Shown here one piece after another: positions 25,444 through 34,330 of a stretch of 62,447 bases of DNA (the stretch's first letter is position 1; every line of letters begins with the position of its first letter). The position numbers were made by a program, and so were the translations under genes. The notes below the pieces were generated by a model, which ran no database searches, was not told the DNA's origin, and saw only the letters and a list, made by a program, of their open reading frames with translations. Source of the stretch: Planctomycetota bacterium (GTDB lineage: Bacteria; Planctomycetota; J058; JAJDCP01); assembly GCA_029260765.1 (NCBI GenBank), contig JAJDCP010000121.1, forward strand, positions 1-62,447. Direction: 5' to 3'.

Positions 25444-26871
25444 ATGACTGCTGAGAAGCCAAACATTGAAGATGAGCAAGTGGTCTTGAGAGCCGAGGGC
25501 ATCGGCAAGTGCTTCAAGATCTACGACAACCCATGGCATCGTGCTCTGGAATGGCTGACTTTTGGGCGGCGCGCCTACCATCAGCCCTTCTGGGCTGTGC
25601 GAGATGTCTCCTTCAAGCTCAAACGGGGCGAGTTTCTGGCGATCATCGGCCAGAATGGGGCGGGGAAGAGCACGCTCCTCAAGATTCTCAGCGGAATTCT
25701 GCAACCGACAACGGGCAGCTATGAGGTCAAGGGGCGCGTGCTTTCCCTGTTCGGCTTGAGCATGTCCTTCAATGCCGAGCTGAGCGGAAGAGACAATGTC
25801 TACCTTGCCTCGGAAGCCCTGGACCTTCCCAAGAACTTCGCCCGCGAGCGAGAAGACGAAATCCGCCAGTTCTCGGAGCTGGGGGAGTTCTTCGACCGGC
25901 CGACAAAGATGTATTCTTCGGGCATGCGGGCCCGACTTGCCTTCTCGCTCTTTTCCTTTCTCGGGAGTGATATCCTGCTGCTGGACGAGGTGCTGGCAAC
26001 GGGAGACATCTTCTTCAGACAAAAGTGCTACGCCAGACTCGCCGAGCTGCTGGCGAACAAGACCACCATCATTCTGGTCACACACTCGATCGACGTCGTC
26101 AAGCAATTCTCCCACCGGGTCCTGTTGCTGGACAAGGGGCGCGAGCTGTATCAAGGCGAGCCGAGCACGGGCATCGGCAAGTACATGCAGATCCGGAACA
26201 GCCGCGTCCAGCGTCCGAAGAGAGAGCAGCCCCAGCTGCCCGCCGAACCCCAACAGCGGCAGGATCCGGCCAGCGACGCTGGCCGCTCCTGGCCGCAAGA
26301 CAGCGCCTTCGTCCACACCGAGCCGCTGCCCACGGGCAAGGCCCAGCTGGTCCGCTTTGCGATCTGCGACGCGCAGGGGAATCCCTGCAGCGCGTTCAGC
26401 TGCTCCGAAGAGCTGGACCTCTATTACGAGCTGCAGCTCCGCCGGGATGTCGGGTCCACGCTCTCCTGGATCAGCATCACGGACCAGTTCAAGGTGCTGA
26501 TCCATGCAAAGAGCTCGCTCCATTGCAAAGGAGATCACGCAAGCGGCGGGAGAAAGGGTGACCTGATCCGTTTTCACAGAAGAATCAAACTCGACATCAA
26601 ACCAGGCAACTACGTGATCGGCCTCGGACTCAACAGCCTGCACGCGGACGGGGGGTTGCTCGATCTCAGCAACGTCGAAAGGGATGCTCTAGAATCGCAG
26701 CTCGAGCCCCTCTACAAAGGCGAGCAGGTCGGCTGTTTCAAGATCCTTCAGGCTAAGGAACACCAAATGACGCGGCACTTCTGGGGCATGTGCGACCTAC
26801 CGAATCAGCTGACCTCCTGGCTTGTCACCTCGGAGGCGCTCTCTCCAGCGCAGGACGGACAGCGCCCATGA
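25444..26871 (+). CDS. ABC-transporter ATPase with carbohydrate-binding C-terminus (Wzt-like)
   Basis: A 475-residue ATPase. Residues about 15-255 carry Walker A GQNGAGKST, the signature YSSGMRARLAFSLF, Walker B ILLLDEVLATGD and the switch VTHSIDVVK. The remaining 200 residues, after an acidic/Gln linker, form a beta-sandwich like the Wzt C-terminal domain (LYYELQLRRDVG, DLIRFHRRIKLDIKPGNYVIGLGL, WGMCDLPNQLTSW). In E. coli O9a-type systems this domain binds the modified end of the glycan and licenses export, so a chain-terminating modification is expected here too. The stop overlaps the next start (ATGA). Confidence 0.92.
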   Translation: MTAEKPNIEDEQVVLRAEGIGKCFKIYDNPWHRALEWLTFGRRAYHQPFWAVRDVSFKLKRGEFLAIIGQNGAGKSTLLKILSGILQPTTGSYEVKGRVLSLFGLSMSFNAELSGRDNVYLASEALDLPKNFAREREDEIRQFSELGEFFDRPTKMYSSGMRARLAFSLFSFLGSDILLLDEVLATGDIFFRQKCYARLAELLANKTTIILVTHSIDVVKQFSHRVLLLDKGRELYQGEPSTGIGKYMQIRNSRVQRPKREQPQLPAEPQQRQDPASDAGRSWPQDSAFVHTEPLPTGKAQLVRFAICDAQGNPCSAFSCSEELDLYYELQLRRDVGSTLSWISITDQFKVLIHAKSSLHCKGDHASGGRKGDLIRFHRRIKLDIKPGNYVIGLGLNSLHADGGLLDLSNVERDALESQLEPLYKGEQVGCFKILQAKEHQMTRHFWGMCDLPNQLTSWLVTSEALSPAQDGQRP

Positions 26872-29534
26872 GCGGTTCGAAAACGGGATTCTACAGCCAG
26901 CATGGCGAAGATTTTCTGCTGCTGCAGTTCTTTGCATCGAAGCCCACGGGCTTCTATCTGGATGTCGGCGCCTTCGATGGAGTCCACCTCAGCAACAGCT
27001 TCGCTTTTGAACAGCTGGGCTGGCAGGGCATCTGCGTCGAAGCCCACCCGGGGTATTTCCCCTTGTGCCGCGAGGCACGGCCGGGCGCCCTCTGCCTCAA
27101 TGTCGCCTGCACGGCTGATCCCGGCGTGACAGAGGTCGAGTTCTTTGCCGACAAATCCGGCCTGTTCTCTGGACTCAGACCGGGCCGCGACGACGAGGTC
27201 CGAAGCCATTACGAGAGCGCATGGGGTCTCGACTTTGAGGGCTTCGAGACCATCAGGGTGCCCGCGCGGACCCTGACGGAAATCCTCCGCGAGCATGGGC
27301 CCGCCGAGACTCCCATCGACTTCATCTCGGTGGATGTGGAGGGCAGTGAGCTGGAGGTGTTGGAGGGCCTCGATCTCGAGGCTTTTCGACCCCGAGTGTT
27401 GCTCATCGAGGCAAACAACGACAGCGCCCACGAAGCCATCGGCGATTACTTGGGCCGGTTCGGCTACTTCGAAGCCCGGCGCCTCGACGTCAACTCCTTC
27501 TTCGTACATCGCCAGGAAGACCGGGACAGGATCCGCCAGATCAGCATCGACTTCGTCGCAGAGAAGAGCCTGCACCCTCTCGGCGAAGACTTCACCTTCA
27601 GCGGCTTTCGCGAGCGACGCCACAGGAACGAAATCGAGGAATACGACGCGAGCCTCAGAGAGCTCAAGGCCCGCCAGCGACGCCTGCAGGAGAGCCACGA
27701 CACGCTGGTCCGGGAACACGGCCTGCTCGCTCAAGAGCACGAGCAGCTCCTGGGCCACCACGAGGAGCTGACGCTGCGCTTGCGGCGCATCGACCGGCTG
27801 CGGCAGACCAGCCAGGCCTATTTTTCGGCCTACAAGGCGCGCCAGAAAAAGCTGCGGCGCGAGCCCCCCCCGTCCGAACCCGGGCTCTTCCAGCAAAAGT
27901 TCGACGCCCTGCTACGGAAACTCGTGGCGGGCGGAAGCTTCGCACAGAACCTGTCGGGCTGGCTCGAACCCGGCCGGGGGCTCACGCGCAGCCTGCTCTC
28001 CCTCGGCCCCCTGCAGAGCTTCAAGGGCGTGCTCCAGGCCGACACGAAATGGCGGGAGCTCGCTTGGAAGTACGCAGAGCAGAGGGGGCTCTATTGGCAG
28101 CTCAAGTCCCTCGAACAACGCTTCTGGGCTGCGTGGGGTGAGGGGAAGCCCCGGCCCATCCCTGCGCCCGCTCGGGTGCAAGAGCCTGAAGCGACGCAGG
28201 GCGTCCACTCAGCCAGGGTCCAGGCCCTCGCTGCAGCCCGCGCGTTTCCGGGTGAGATCCCGGAAGCGGCGTTGCTCGAAGTCCATCAGCTGGGACGGAA
28301 GCTGCGCAAGGTGTTGGTGCTGCGGGGGACACCGGAGGCCCTGCAGGTGATGACGATGTTGCAGGCGGCGGGCGCCTCCGGCCTGTGCTTGGATTACTCG
28401 GCTGGCGAGGAGTGGTTGGGGGAGAACTGGGCTTCGAGCACGCTGGGGCTCGCTGCCTGGTTGTGCACACGCTGGCCGACGGGCCTGCACGAGGTCGACG
28501 CGCTGTTTGTTCCCTCCGGCTGCCAGGAGGAGTGGTCCCTGCTGCAAGGGCGGCTGGGCGCCCGTATGGCGATCCTCACCAGTGCGGCCCCGGAGTCGCT
28601 TCCCCATGCCTTCCGGAACAGCTCCCCGCCCGCCCGTGACCTGAACGGGCTGCTGATGTTCGACCCTCCTCCCGCGGCATGCCTCGACCCGGTGCTGGCA
28701 CAGATGGCCTGGACCGATCCCCCGGCATGGCCCCGGGACGTGCGCCCGGCGCCTGTTCCAAGCACGCTCCCCTCCGGACGTCCCTGGCCGAAGATCACGG
28801 TCGTGACCGCGACCCTCAATCAGGCCAGCTTCCTCGAAGAGACCATCCAGTCGGTGCTTGCGCAGGCCTATCCGAACTTGGAATATCTGATCTTCGACGG
28901 CGGGTCCAGCGACGGCACCCAAGCCATCCTGGACAAGTACCGAGCGCGGCTGACGCACTGCTTCAGCGGGCCCGATGGCGGCCAGGCAGACGCGTTGAAC
29001 AAGGGCCTGTCCCTGGGCAGCGGAGACATTCTTTGCTGGCTCAACAGCGACGACCGCTTCGCGCCCGGAGCGCTGCTGCGGGTCGCCCAGGCCTTCGACT
29101 GCTACGGCACCGATGTGGTCGTCGGCGGCTGTTCGCTGTTCCACGACCGGCAGACCCGCCCCACCCGGCTGCATCACTGCTGTCTGCCCGGAGGTGTCCC
29201 GTGCCCCATGCCGCTGGACAAGCTGCTCGACCTCGAGGGCTCATGGCAGCGAGGGGACTTCTTCTACCAACCGGAGGTGTTCTGGAGCCGCGCCATCTGG
29301 CAGCGTTGCGGGGGCCGCCTGAATGCCGGGCTACACTACTCCTTCGACTACGAGCTCTGGGTAACGATGGCCGCGCAGGGTGCCCGCGTCGTGCATATCC
29401 CGGAAACCCTGGCGTTGTTCCGCTTGCATGAAAAACAGAAGACCTTTGGGGAGGACCTGCCCTTCCTTGGGGAGTTGCGCCAGGTCAATGCCAGGCTTCG
29501 CCGAGAGACCCATGGACAGAAAACAGACGCTTGA
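26868..29534 (+). CDS. FkbM methyltransferase - coiled coil - GT2 glycosyltransferase fusion
   Basis: An 888-residue fusion. Residues about 8-230 are an FkbM-type SAM methyltransferase (SQHGEDFLLLQFF, LDVGAFDG, CVEAHPGYFP, IDFISVDVEGSELEVLEGL). About 247-334 is a charged, heptad-like helix rich in Glu, Arg and Leu, predicted to be a coiled coil. About 335-640 has no recognised family. About 645-888 is a GT2 (GT-A) glycosyltransferase: KITVVTATLNQASFLEETIQSV, LIFDGGSSDGTQAI, GGQADALNKGL and the metal motif CWLNSDD. The start overlaps the Wzt stop and the end overlaps the next gene by 23 bp. Methyl transfer plus sugar transfer joined by a coiled coil recalls WbdD, which caps and measures O-antigen chains; that role is inferred. 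Confidence 0.88.
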   Translation: MSGSKTGFYSQHGEDFLLLQFFASKPTGFYLDVGAFDGVHLSNSFAFEQLGWQGICVEAHPGYFPLCREARPGALCLNVACTADPGVTEVEFFADKSGLFSGLRPGRDDEVRSHYESAWGLDFEGFETIRVPARTLTEILREHGPAETPIDFISVDVEGSELEVLEGLDLEAFRPRVLLIEANNDSAHEAIGDYLGRFGYFEARRLDVNSFFVHRQEDRDRIRQISIDFVAEKSLHPLGEDFTFSGFRERRHRNEIEEYDASLRELKARQRRLQESHDTLVREHGLLAQEHEQLLGHHEELTLRLRRIDRLRQTSQAYFSAYKARQKKLRREPPPSEPGLFQQKFDALLRKLVAGGSFAQNLSGWLEPGRGLTRSLLSLGPLQSFKGVLQADTKWRELAWKYAEQRGLYWQLKSLEQRFWAAWGEGKPRPIPAPARVQEPEATQGVHSARVQALAAARAFPGEIPEAALLEVHQLGRKLRKVLVLRGTPEALQVMTMLQAAGASGLCLDYSAGEEWLGENWASSTLGLAAWLCTRWPTGLHEVDALFVPSGCQEEWSLLQGRLGARMAILTSAAPESLPHAFRNSSPPARDLNGLLMFDPPPAACLDPVLAQMAWTDPPAWPRDVRPAPVPSTLPSGRPWPKITVVTATLNQASFLEETIQSVLAQAYPNLEYLIFDGGSSDGTQAILDKYRARLTHCFSGPDGGQADALNKGLSLGSGDILCWLNSDDRFAPGALLRVAQAFDCYGTDVVVGGCSLFHDRQTRPTRLHHCCLPGGVPCPMPLDKLLDLEGSWQRGDFFYQPEVFWSRAIWQRCGGRLNAGLHYSFDYELWVTMAAQGARVVHIPETLALFRLHEKQKTFGEDLPFLGELRQVNARLRRETHGQKTDA

Positions 29535-32427
29535 GAAGCTGGTGCGTGGGGAGCCACTGAAGGTGCTCTTCCTCAACGACCTCGGCTTCCAATACGGGGC
29601 CGGGATCGCCAGCCAGCGGCAGATCCGCTCTCTCCTCGAGTTGGGCCACGAGGTCGCCGGGCTGTGCTGTTTCGAGGGCATCGAGGAGGGCGCCCTGCCC
29701 TTCGCTTTCGGGCCCGGTCGCGCACGCTGGCAGGGGATGGAGCAGCTTACCGAGTTGCAGCCGGGGATGCAGGTCGACGAGGACGCGCTGATCCACACCG
29801 TGTTCCGCAACATCCAGGCCCGCGATCCCGATCTGATCATCGCGGGCAACCTGCACGGCACGCTGTGGCCGGTCAAGATCCTCTGGGCCCTCAGAGACCT
29901 GCGCGCCGTGACCGTCGCCTACATGCACGACCTCTACCTCGTCACGGGCCGTTGCGCCTACCCTGGCGGCTGCTCTGCGTTCATGAGCGGCTGCGACCAG
30001 AGCTGTCCGACACCCACCGAACATCCCGCCCTGGAGCCAGAGAAGATCGCGGCAGCCTGGCGAGAGCGCCGCCACATCTTCTGCGGTACCGGAGGCGTCG
30101 CGCTGGCAACCAACAGCCACTGGACGCTGAGCATGGCGCGGGCGGCGCTGGCAGAGCCGTATCTCGCCGATGCCGTCCCGCTGGGCCTCGACACCCATCT
30201 GTTCCGGCCCATGGAGCGGCGTGTGGCCAGAGAGCTGCTCGGCCTGCCGCAGGATCGCTTCATCGCCCTGATCGGCGCGGTCAATCACGACGACCTGCGC
30301 AAGGGCCCGCACTTCTCAGAGACGCTGATCAAGAGCTTGCCCGAACACGTCGATTGGCTGTTCTTCGGCGAACACTCCCTGCAGATCAAGGCCAGCCTGG
30401 GCCTGCCCCATGTCCACGCCACCGGTCTGATTCGCGACATCCGTCGCCTGCCGCTGCTCTACAACGCGGCGGACATCTTTGTCGGCGCCTCCCTGGAGGA
30501 GGCCTTTGGCCAGACGTATATGGAAGCCGCCGCCTGCGGCATCCCGAGTGTCGCCTTCCGGGTCGGGGGCATTCCCGAAGTGGCGCGACACGGCAGCAAC
30601 GCGCGCCTCGTCGACGGGTTCAGCGCCGCGGGCCTGATCGAGGGTATCGAGTTCCTGAGACAGAATCCGCAGGCGCGGGCTGCGTTCGGACGCTCCGGGC
30701 GCTCTCTGGCGGTGGCGGAGTTCTCGCTCGAAGCCCAGGGAAAGCGCTGGACGGAATACCTCTGTGGGCTCGCCAGGCGCAAGCTGGCAAGCCTGCCAAC
30801 CGGAGGCATGAACGGCAACTCCCCCGCGCGCCGCGAGCGCAACCGCTGGCTCTTCGCTGTCCACAGTGCCGGCAAAGTCGGCTCCACGTCCATCGTGGCA
30901 GGGCTTGCCGAAGCGGGTTTTGGAACGGGCACCAGCCGGATCTTCCAGACCCATCTGCTCAATCCGAAGACCCTGGAGGGGGCCTACCGGAGGAATCCCA
31001 TGGGAAAGGGTCACCTGGACGCATCCCATCAGCTGCTCGATCTGATGCAGGCGGGCGACTTCCAACACTGCATGGTGATCGCCGGACAGCGGGATCCCGT
31101 CGCCCAGTCGATCTCGATCTTCTTCCAGAACTGGAGCAAGTACTTCGGCGACCGCGCGCCCAGGGAATGCTCTCCGGAGTTGGTGCTCGAGAAGCTCCAC
31201 CAGAACCTGCCCAGGCTGACCCGTTACATCTTCGACTGGTGGAAGGGCCAGTACGAAGAGGTCTTCGATGTGTCACTCGCGGCCTGCGACTTCGACAGGG
31301 CACGCGGCCTGGCGGTGGTCCATACCGAACACAAGCGCACCCTTGTCATCTACAACCTGGAGCGTGGCATGAAGCACCTCCCGGCCGTTCTGGCTCAGCT
31401 GACCGGGCTGCGCGCGTTGAGCATCCCCAGGGTCAACACGGTTGCGGACAGGTCGTACTTCAAGGAGTACGGGAGCGATCCTGACGCGGAGGGCCTGTAC
31501 CAGACGATCCTCGAGACGTTCAGACTCTCCGAAGACAGGCTCGACACAATCTACCGACACCCGGTGAGCAGAACCTTCTATGACGACGAGCAGACCACTG
31601 CCTTCAAGAACAGGTGGGTACGGCGACCAGGCCCCTCCAGCAAACGAGCAACACCGGCCCACGACAGAGGCTTGATAGCCAGCGCCAGGAACAGTTCCAG
31701 CGCTGGGAACGGTTCCAGCGATACAAGGCAAAGAGATATCACCTGCATCTCCTATCCACGAAGTGGGCACCATCTACTCGTCCAACTGCTTCTTCGCTAC
31801 TACGCGCGAACTCTCAGGCCAAAACCCAACCAGTTTGTTGCGGACGGAGACGGAGGCAAAGGCTACGCCAGACTCTCCTCCCACGGCATGTCCTATTGCG
31901 AATACTATGGCCATTGCAGATCCATCCCATGCACGGATCCCAGCACGAACTTTCAAAAGAACCACGACTTCGGGCTGGACCTTCCCGACCTACCCAACTG
32001 CTTGTACATCGTCCAGTATCGCTACCCACTCGATTCGGTCGTATCGTATTTCGAGTTCAAGCACGCAATCGGCCATATCAAGGATAGCCCCGAAGCATGG
32101 CTCAGATTCTCATGGAAGGCTACCATCTACTGGCAGTCTTTCATCCGCAAGTGGGTTCACGAGAATGGCACGAACAAGCTGTTCGTGAGCTACAAAGAGA
32201 TCTTGCGTCCAGACGGATCTTGCCTCAAACGCGTTTTGGAATACTTGCGACCCGATGAAGACATCGACATCGGCTTCATCAAGAAGTGCATCAAGCAGAA
32301 GACCGGTGCGGTCAAAGCACGAAACATCCAGGAGTTCAGATACTTCGAGCACCGACACTTCCAGAGACTCGAAGCACTGGTCCGGGCTGAGATCGAAGAT
32401 CTCGGTTTCAAGCTGAGATTCAACTAA
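29512..32427 (+). CDS. GT4 glycosyltransferase fused to two sulfotransferase-like domains
   Basis: A 971-residue protein starting at the ATG at 29512, inside the end of the previous gene. Residues about 15-425 are a GT-B (GT4) transferase: FLNDLGFQYGAGIASQRQI, then GASLEEAFGQTYMEAAACG and PSVAFRVGGIPEVA (donor-binding E-X7-E region). Residues about 440-700 resemble capsule-synthesis-type sulfotransferase-like proteins, with a phosphosulfate loop (VHSAGKVGSTSIV), a GQRDPVAQSISIFFQN segment and a late FYDDEQTTAFKNRW motif. Residues about 743-971 are a second sulfotransferase with the PAPS loop CISYPRSGHHLLVQLL and VQYRYPLDSVVSYF. The last domain is visibly less GC-rich than its neighbours, and the linker has a duplicated 15-mer, suggesting a recent fusion. 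It probably adds a sugar and sulfates the glycan; acceptors are unknown. Confidence 0.85.
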   Translation: MDRKQTLEKLVRGEPLKVLFLNDLGFQYGAGIASQRQIRSLLELGHEVAGLCCFEGIEEGALPFAFGPGRARWQGMEQLTELQPGMQVDEDALIHTVFRNIQARDPDLIIAGNLHGTLWPVKILWALRDLRAVTVAYMHDLYLVTGRCAYPGGCSAFMSGCDQSCPTPTEHPALEPEKIAAAWRERRHIFCGTGGVALATNSHWTLSMARAALAEPYLADAVPLGLDTHLFRPMERRVARELLGLPQDRFIALIGAVNHDDLRKGPHFSETLIKSLPEHVDWLFFGEHSLQIKASLGLPHVHATGLIRDIRRLPLLYNAADIFVGASLEEAFGQTYMEAAACGIPSVAFRVGGIPEVARHGSNARLVDGFSAAGLIEGIEFLRQNPQARAAFGRSGRSLAVAEFSLEAQGKRWTEYLCGLARRKLASLPTGGMNGNSPARRERNRWLFAVHSAGKVGSTSIVAGLAEAGFGTGTSRIFQTHLLNPKTLEGAYRRNPMGKGHLDASHQLLDLMQAGDFQHCMVIAGQRDPVAQSISIFFQNWSKYFGDRAPRECSPELVLEKLHQNLPRLTRYIFDWWKGQYEEVFDVSLAACDFDRARGLAVVHTEHKRTLVIYNLERGMKHLPAVLAQLTGLRALSIPRVNTVADRSYFKEYGSDPDAEGLYQTILETFRLSEDRLDTIYRHPVSRTFYDDEQTTAFKNRWVRRPGPSSKRATPAHDRGLIASARNSSSAGNGSSDTRQRDITCISYPRSGHHLLVQLLLRYYARTLRPKPNQFVADGDGGKGYARLSSHGMSYCEYYGHCRSIPCTDPSTNFQKNHDFGLDLPDLPNCLYIVQYRYPLDSVVSYFEFKHAIGHIKDSPEAWLRFSWKATIYWQSFIRKWVHENGTNKLFVSYKEILRPDGSCLKRVLEYLRPDEDIDIGFIKKCIKQKTGAVKARNIQEFRYFEHRHFQRLEALVRAEIEDLGFKLRFN
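31688..31720 (+). repeat. Duplicated 15-mer in the inter-sulfotransferase linker
   Basis: GGAACAGTTCCAGCG (31688-31702) and GGAACGGTTCCAGCG (31706-31720) differ at one base and are 18 bases apart, each carrying a GGAAC/GTTCC palindrome. They encode a Ser/Gly/Asn linker in frame. Confidence 0.6.
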
Positions 32428-32463
32428 GGTCGGAAAGAAGACCCCCAACCGAAAGGCCCTCCC

Positions 32464-33453
32464 TTGCAAGCCCTCGATAATTACCTGAGCAGCGTCGCGC
32501 GAACGGACCAGATCTACCAGTTCTCTCGCTCCAAGTCCTACCAGATCTCTCCGGAGCGCTACCGGCACTTCAAGCAACAGGCGCACGACGTGCGCCGAAC
32601 CACAATGGGGGCCAGGAGCATCGGCGCGAAGCTGCTCGAGCTCGACGTGCCCCGCTCGGGTCTGGCGGTGGAAATCGGCTGCGGGACGGGCAGACTCAGC
32701 GGTTCTCTGGTCCTCAACGGGCACTTTGAGAGCTACCTGATCACGGACAGCTCCGGAGAGCTCGTGAAGGAGGCGAAGAGGCGGATCGAAGAGCTGGAGA
32801 GCGGCAGTGAGGTCCGCTTCGGAGTGATGCGCGAGCAGGATGTCGCTGGCTTCCCCGATGCCTCCGTGGGCAGCTTCTTCATGGCCGCGGTGCTCCACCA
32901 CATCCTCGACTGGAAGCAGGCCTTGCGGACGATGAAGAAGAAGCTGCAGCCCGGCGGCATCATCTTCTTCACCGAACCCTGCCTCGAGTTCGGCTTGACC
33001 CTGGCGCCGCTGCTGATGACTTTCAAGAAGACCCTCGAAGACCGCGGCGTCCAACTGGAACAGCGCGTCTTGAAGAGCTTGCGAGCCTTCGCGGGTGCCC
33101 TCAAGCAGCGCGGCGATCCCTTCAACCTGGAGCAGAAGAAATTTGAGGACAAGCACTTCTTCCGCTTGTCCGACATGTACCACTTCGCGCAGGTCGAAGG
33201 CATGGAGGCCCATCTGTTCCCCAACTCCTCGTTCCATGCCCTGCTTTCTCAGGGAGAGCATCCCCGGGGGCGCATCAAGTTCGAGAAAGTCGTCCGGCAG
33301 AAGCTCGGCACGGCGGCGCAGCTGCCGCCAGCATTTGTCGATCAGTTCATGGAGGCCATGCAGGAGCCACTCGGCTTCCTCGCTCACCTCGCGGAGCTGG
33401 GGAGGGGCCCGGTCGCCCACTTTTCATGCATCCTGCAGCGCCCCCGACGCTGA
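32464..33453 (+). CDS. Class I SAM-dependent methyltransferase
   Basis: A 329-residue protein, apparently starting at TTG 32464 just after GAAAGG. Residues about 70-190 are a class I methyltransferase: LAVEIGCGTGRLSGSLV (motif I), YLITDSSGELVKEA (motif II), VGSFFMAAVLHHILDWKQAL and QPGGIIFFTEPC. The C-terminal 140 residues are helical and basic and may bind the acceptor. Lying 36 bp after the sulfotransferase fusion on the same strand, it probably O-methylates the same glycan. It converges directly on the next gene. Confidence 0.82.
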   Translation: MQALDNYLSSVARTDQIYQFSRSKSYQISPERYRHFKQQAHDVRRTTMGARSIGAKLLELDVPRSGLAVEIGCGTGRLSGSLVLNGHFESYLITDSSGELVKEAKRRIEELESGSEVRFGVMREQDVAGFPDASVGSFFMAAVLHHILDWKQALRTMKKKLQPGGIIFFTEPCLEFGLTLAPLLMTFKKTLEDRGVQLEQRVLKSLRAFAGALKQRGDPFNLEQKKFEDKHFFRLSDMYHFAQVEGMEAHLFPNSSFHALLSQGEHPRGRIKFEKVVRQKLGTAAQLPPAFVDQFMEAMQEPLGFLAHLAELGRGPVAHFSCILQRPRR

Positions 33454-34311
33454 TCAGCCGCGCGTCAACAGGACATTGACGACCACTCCGACCGGGAAGC
33501 GGCGCAGGAGGAAACCGGCGTCCAACGGCAACTCTCGCGCTGAGAAGAGCTCTCGCATCCGATAGCCGTGCCGCTGCAGAAGCCCGACCAGCTCGCCGAA
33601 ATCGAAACCCAGCTCGCCGAAGCAGTGGGGCGCCAACTCCATGATGAGCTTGGGTCGTAGGAACCTGAGGGCCGATCCAGCCCCGCGCAATACGTCAATT
33701 TCATAGCCATCGACGTCGAGCTTGATCCAATCGAGGCGCTTGAGGCCGGCCTCGGCCACGAACCGGTCCACGCTGGTGACGGACGCTCCCTCGGTCGACT
33801 TCAGGGCGCCCAGGTGGGTCCGTTGTCGCTCGTCGCCGGCACCGACCAGGGGCCAGCTGGAGTAGACCTTCGGAGGGGGGCCCTCCGCGGCTGTGGCAGC
33901 GAGGAAGCAGCGCCGCAGCTCGATGCAGGTCGAGAGCTCGCGGTTCAGCTGCACATTCTGTTTCAGCTTCGAGAAGGCATACGCCGTGGGCTCGAAGGCG
34001 TAGACCTGTCCCCAGGGCGACACGAGACGTGCAAACTGCAGGGTATGGGCGCCGATGTTCGCGCCGATGTCCAGGACAGTCTGGCCGGGCTGGATCAGCT
34101 TGCGGTAGCGGTGCACGGTGCACGGCTCGAAACATCCGAACAGATAGACGGAGAAGTCGATCCCCTCGTCCAGGTCCAGCTCGTAGCAGATGCCCTGACG
34201 GCGAAAGATGCCGCGCCTCGAGCGACCCGTCGCATGGCGCCAGCCACGGACGAGTGCGCGGGCGGCTTGCGCGAGGGCGATTTTCTGACGTGTCGTCAGC
34301 TGGATGAACAT
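33454..34311 (-). CDS. FkbM-family methyltransferase
   Basis: A 285-residue FkbM-type SAM methyltransferase: TVLDIGANIGAHTLQFA (motif I), VYAFEPTAYAFSKLKQNV, the VTSVDRFV and DWIKLDVDGYEIDVLRGA motifs, and LIMELAPHCFGELG. These enzymes usually O-methylate sugars or natural products. It is a second FkbM domain in the island besides the fusion protein, so at least two methylation reactions are likely. It is the downstream gene of a minus-strand pair with the polytopic protein (gap 19 bp). Confidence 0.88.
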   Translation of the reverse strand: MFIQLTTRQKIALAQAARALVRGWRHATGRSRRGIFRRQGICYELDLDEGIDFSVYLFGCFEPCTVHRYRKLIQPGQTVLDIGANIGAHTLQFARLVSPWGQVYAFEPTAYAFSKLKQNVQLNRELSTCIELRRCFLAATAAEGPPPKVYSSWPLVGAGDERQRTHLGALKSTEGASVTSVDRFVAEAGLKRLDWIKLDVDGYEIDVLRGAGSALRFLRPKLIMELAPHCFGELGFDFGELVGLLQRHGYRMRELFSARELPLDAGFLLRRFPVGVVVNVLLTRG

Positions 34312-34330
34312 CGCTGTACAAAGCTCGCTG

